A DNA stretch of 13,197 bases from Candidatus Naiadarchaeum limnaeum (GTDB lineage: Archaea; Undinarchaeota; Undinarchaeia; Undinarchaeales; Naiadarchaeaceae), in contig DVAB01000028.1 in NCBI GenBank assembly GCA_014189685.1, positions 1 to 13,197 of the forward strand. The letters run 5' to 3'. The notes beneath the pieces were generated by a model. That model saw only the letters and a list, made by a program, of their open reading frames with translations, made no database searches and was not told where the DNA came from. Positions 11,969-13,197 of this stretch are shown here, piece by piece (the first letter of the stretch is position 1; every line of letters starts with the position of its first letter). A program made the translations under genes and the position numbers.

Positions 11969-13197
11969 TCAAGCCTTTTCAAACTTAAAATACTGTATTT
12001 TTGTTTTTGCAATCTCTTGAATCAATTCAAACAAATCCTGCAAATCCCCATTTCTGTATGGCAAAACAGAAAGCGCACCGCCATCAGCATATTCATGAAA
12101 TTGCGATTCAATTTTTGCGCGCTGAAGAGGTAACAAAGGAGCGCTTTTTTGCACTGAAAATCCTGGAGTATAAGTTGGCTTTCCTGCCCCATTTATCTGA
12201 GTAATTGCGCCCTTGAAATTTTGCAAATCAATCTCTGCAAGCCTGTTTGCAACAACCTTTGAGGGAACTGCAGATAATGCAAAATTCAATCCAGATGACT
12301 CTTTGAGCTCGGATAAGTAATTGCTCATGAACTTAACCGTTTTCAGGGCAAGCCTTTGCCCGTCTGAATCCTCGTGCAGGGCTTTTTCTGTAATAAACTT
12401 AACAAACTCGTTCATTCCTGTTATTCCAACGATTAAAAACTGCTTGTCAATATCAAGATACTTTGTTCCATCAATTGGCTGCTCAAGAAAAGGAAGCGCT
12501 CCGTTTTCCAAGTTCTTTGCAAGTGCATTTTTCTTCAGCAAAAGAACATCGCGCGCAGAATCAATTCGGCTCTGCAAGAGCTCATTTATGCGCTCCTCTT
12601 TTCCTCTGCCCATGTAAGCAATGTTTGGAAGATTTAAAGTTACGATTTGTGAAACTCCGCCTCTTATTGTCCCGTTTGCAATATCAAACTGTGTTGAAAG
12701 TTTATCCAGCGGAACAAGATAGGAGCAGTTCTGGAAAGTTGAAAATTCAGAGAAATAGTTTTGCTTAACTATAAAATAAGGAAAAGCATATTTTGCAGTC
12801 AGGCGGAGAATTTTTTCCCAGTTTCCGTCCAAATTTTTAAAAGAGTCCTGCTCTATGCTCACATTTATTTTCGGGAATGTGAACTGGTTTTTTGAATAAT
12901 CTCCCTCAATAAAAACATCCAGCAATCCGGATAACAAAATTTTTGCTTCTAATTCATAATCACCATAAGTCCCATTTATTCGCCCGCCTGGTACAACTGC
13001 TGCCGTGTGTTTTAATCTTTTTGGAACAGATAAATCCAAGTCAATACTTGAAAAGACTGTTTGCCCGCCTCGGGCAACATACATCTGAGACATTTCGTAA
13101 ATAAAAATCTGCGCAAGCTGTTTCATTCTGTGATAATTCAATCCGCGTGCATATGGAGCAAGCAAAGTATTAAACGAGAAAAATCCCTGGCCGCCGC
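11969..13197 (-). CDS. nrdD: Class III (anaerobic) ribonucleotide reductase NrdD homologue, lacking the glycyl-radical C-terminus; 5' end beyond the window
   Basis: The frame runs unbroken from the right edge to TGA at 11969-11971 (408 visible codons); the TTG at 13165 is internal. The opening GGQGFFSFNTLLAPYARGLN, then IYEMSQMYVARGGQTVFSSI, GGRINGTYGDYE, IVTLNLPNIAYMGRG and a terminal GGALSVLPY segment are clear NrdD core landmarks. A single Cys (codon 12727-12725, FQNCSYL) aligns with the thiyl-radical Cys of the usual MGCRT/MGCRS motif, though flanking residues differ. The chain ends at IAKTKIQYFKFEKA. In the family about 60-80 residues normally follow, with four zinc-binding Cys and the RVxGY-type glycyl-radical loop; here they are absent and the next gene starts immediately. 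Either the radical domain is supplied in trans, or this is a divergent NrdD-like protein with another role. Any N-terminal ATP-cone would lie outside the window. Confidence 0.88.
   Translation of the reverse strand, partial: GGQGFFSFNTLLAPYARGLNYHRMKQLAQIFIYEMSQMYVARGGQTVFSSIDLDLSVPKRLKHTAAVVPGGRINGTYGDYELEAKILLSGLLDVFIEGDYSKNQFTFPKINVSIEQDSFKNLDGNWEKILRLTAKYAFPYFIVKQNYFSEFSTFQNCSYLVPLDKLSTQFDIANGTIRGGVSQIVTLNLPNIAYMGRGKEERINELLQSRIDSARDVLLLKKNALAKNLENGALPFLEQPIDGTKYLDIDKQFLIVGITGMNEFVKFITEKALHEDSDGQRLALKTVKFMSNYLSELKESSGLNFALSAVPSKVVANRLAEIDLQNFKGAITQINGAGKPTYTPGFSVQKSAPLLPLQRAKIESQFHEYADGGALSVLPYRNGDLQDLFELIQEIAKTKIQYFKFEKA

Noticed and set aside
11900-11971. Frameshift hiding the glycyl-radical domain of the NrdD homologue
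   Set aside because: The bases after the stop encode a well-formed winged-helix protein, and no frame shows the Cys pairs or the R-x-x-GY loop.
1-13197. CRISPR arrays, tRNA or rRNA genes, insertion sequences or phage genes
   Set aside because: No regularly spaced repeats, cloverleaf-like segments, rRNA core sequences, transposase motifs or terminal inverted repeats were seen on either strand.

Overview
The window looks like an AT-rich archaeal chromosome segment, probably from a small-genome (DPANN-like) lineage. The lineage is inference. The evidence for Archaea is: TATA-box promoters at leaderless spacing, an archaeal-type anaerobic ribonucleotide reductase fragment, a winged-helix/DUF4443-like protein, a secreted NosD-like beta-helix protein rich in N-glycosylation sequons, and a mix of Shine-Dalgarno-led and leaderless starts. 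I see no rRNA, tRNA, CRISPR array or insertion sequence.

Layout. Bases 2-289 (+) hold the end of a small ATP-cone protein. Then, on the minus strand, come a winged-helix regulator (373-687), a MIP18/SufT-type Fe-S assembly protein with its own promoter (767-1093), and an apparent operon transcribed from about 3.5 kb down to 1.1 kb: a corrinoid adenosyltransferase (2760-3332), an unrecognised 161-residue protein (2300-2785) and an unrecognised zinc-ribbon protein (1136-2290). The segment 3333-3667 is non-coding and holds divergent promoters and two back-to-back perfect hairpins. Two small plus-strand genes follow: a two-helix membrane protein and a lipoprotein. The lipoprotein gene ends tail-to-tail with a class II (adenosylcobalamin-dependent) ribonucleotide reductase, nrdJ (4317-6863, minus). 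Upstream of nrdJ is a probable 33-residue, extremely basic ORF (6930-7031) and a structured promoter region. A surface cassette comes next: a GT39-like membrane glycosyltransferase (7161-9011) and a secreted beta-helix/FN3 protein (9032-11344). Last are a winged-helix/DUF4443-like protein (11387-11968) and, running off the right edge, an NrdD (class III RNR) homologue (11969-13197).

Theme. Deoxyribonucleotide synthesis recurs across the window: an ATP-cone protein, the enzyme that makes adenosylcobalamin, the reductase that needs it, and a second, oxygen-sensitive reductase class. The adenosyltransferase and nrdJ control regions share an identical 13-base BRE/TATA block (3530-3542 and 7060-7072), suggesting co-expression of cofactor and enzyme. 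The most unusual feature is that the NrdD homologue stops before the zinc-binding and glycyl-radical C-terminus that the class III mechanism needs, and the next gene starts on the next base. Either the radical domain is encoded elsewhere, or this is a repurposed NrdD-like protein.
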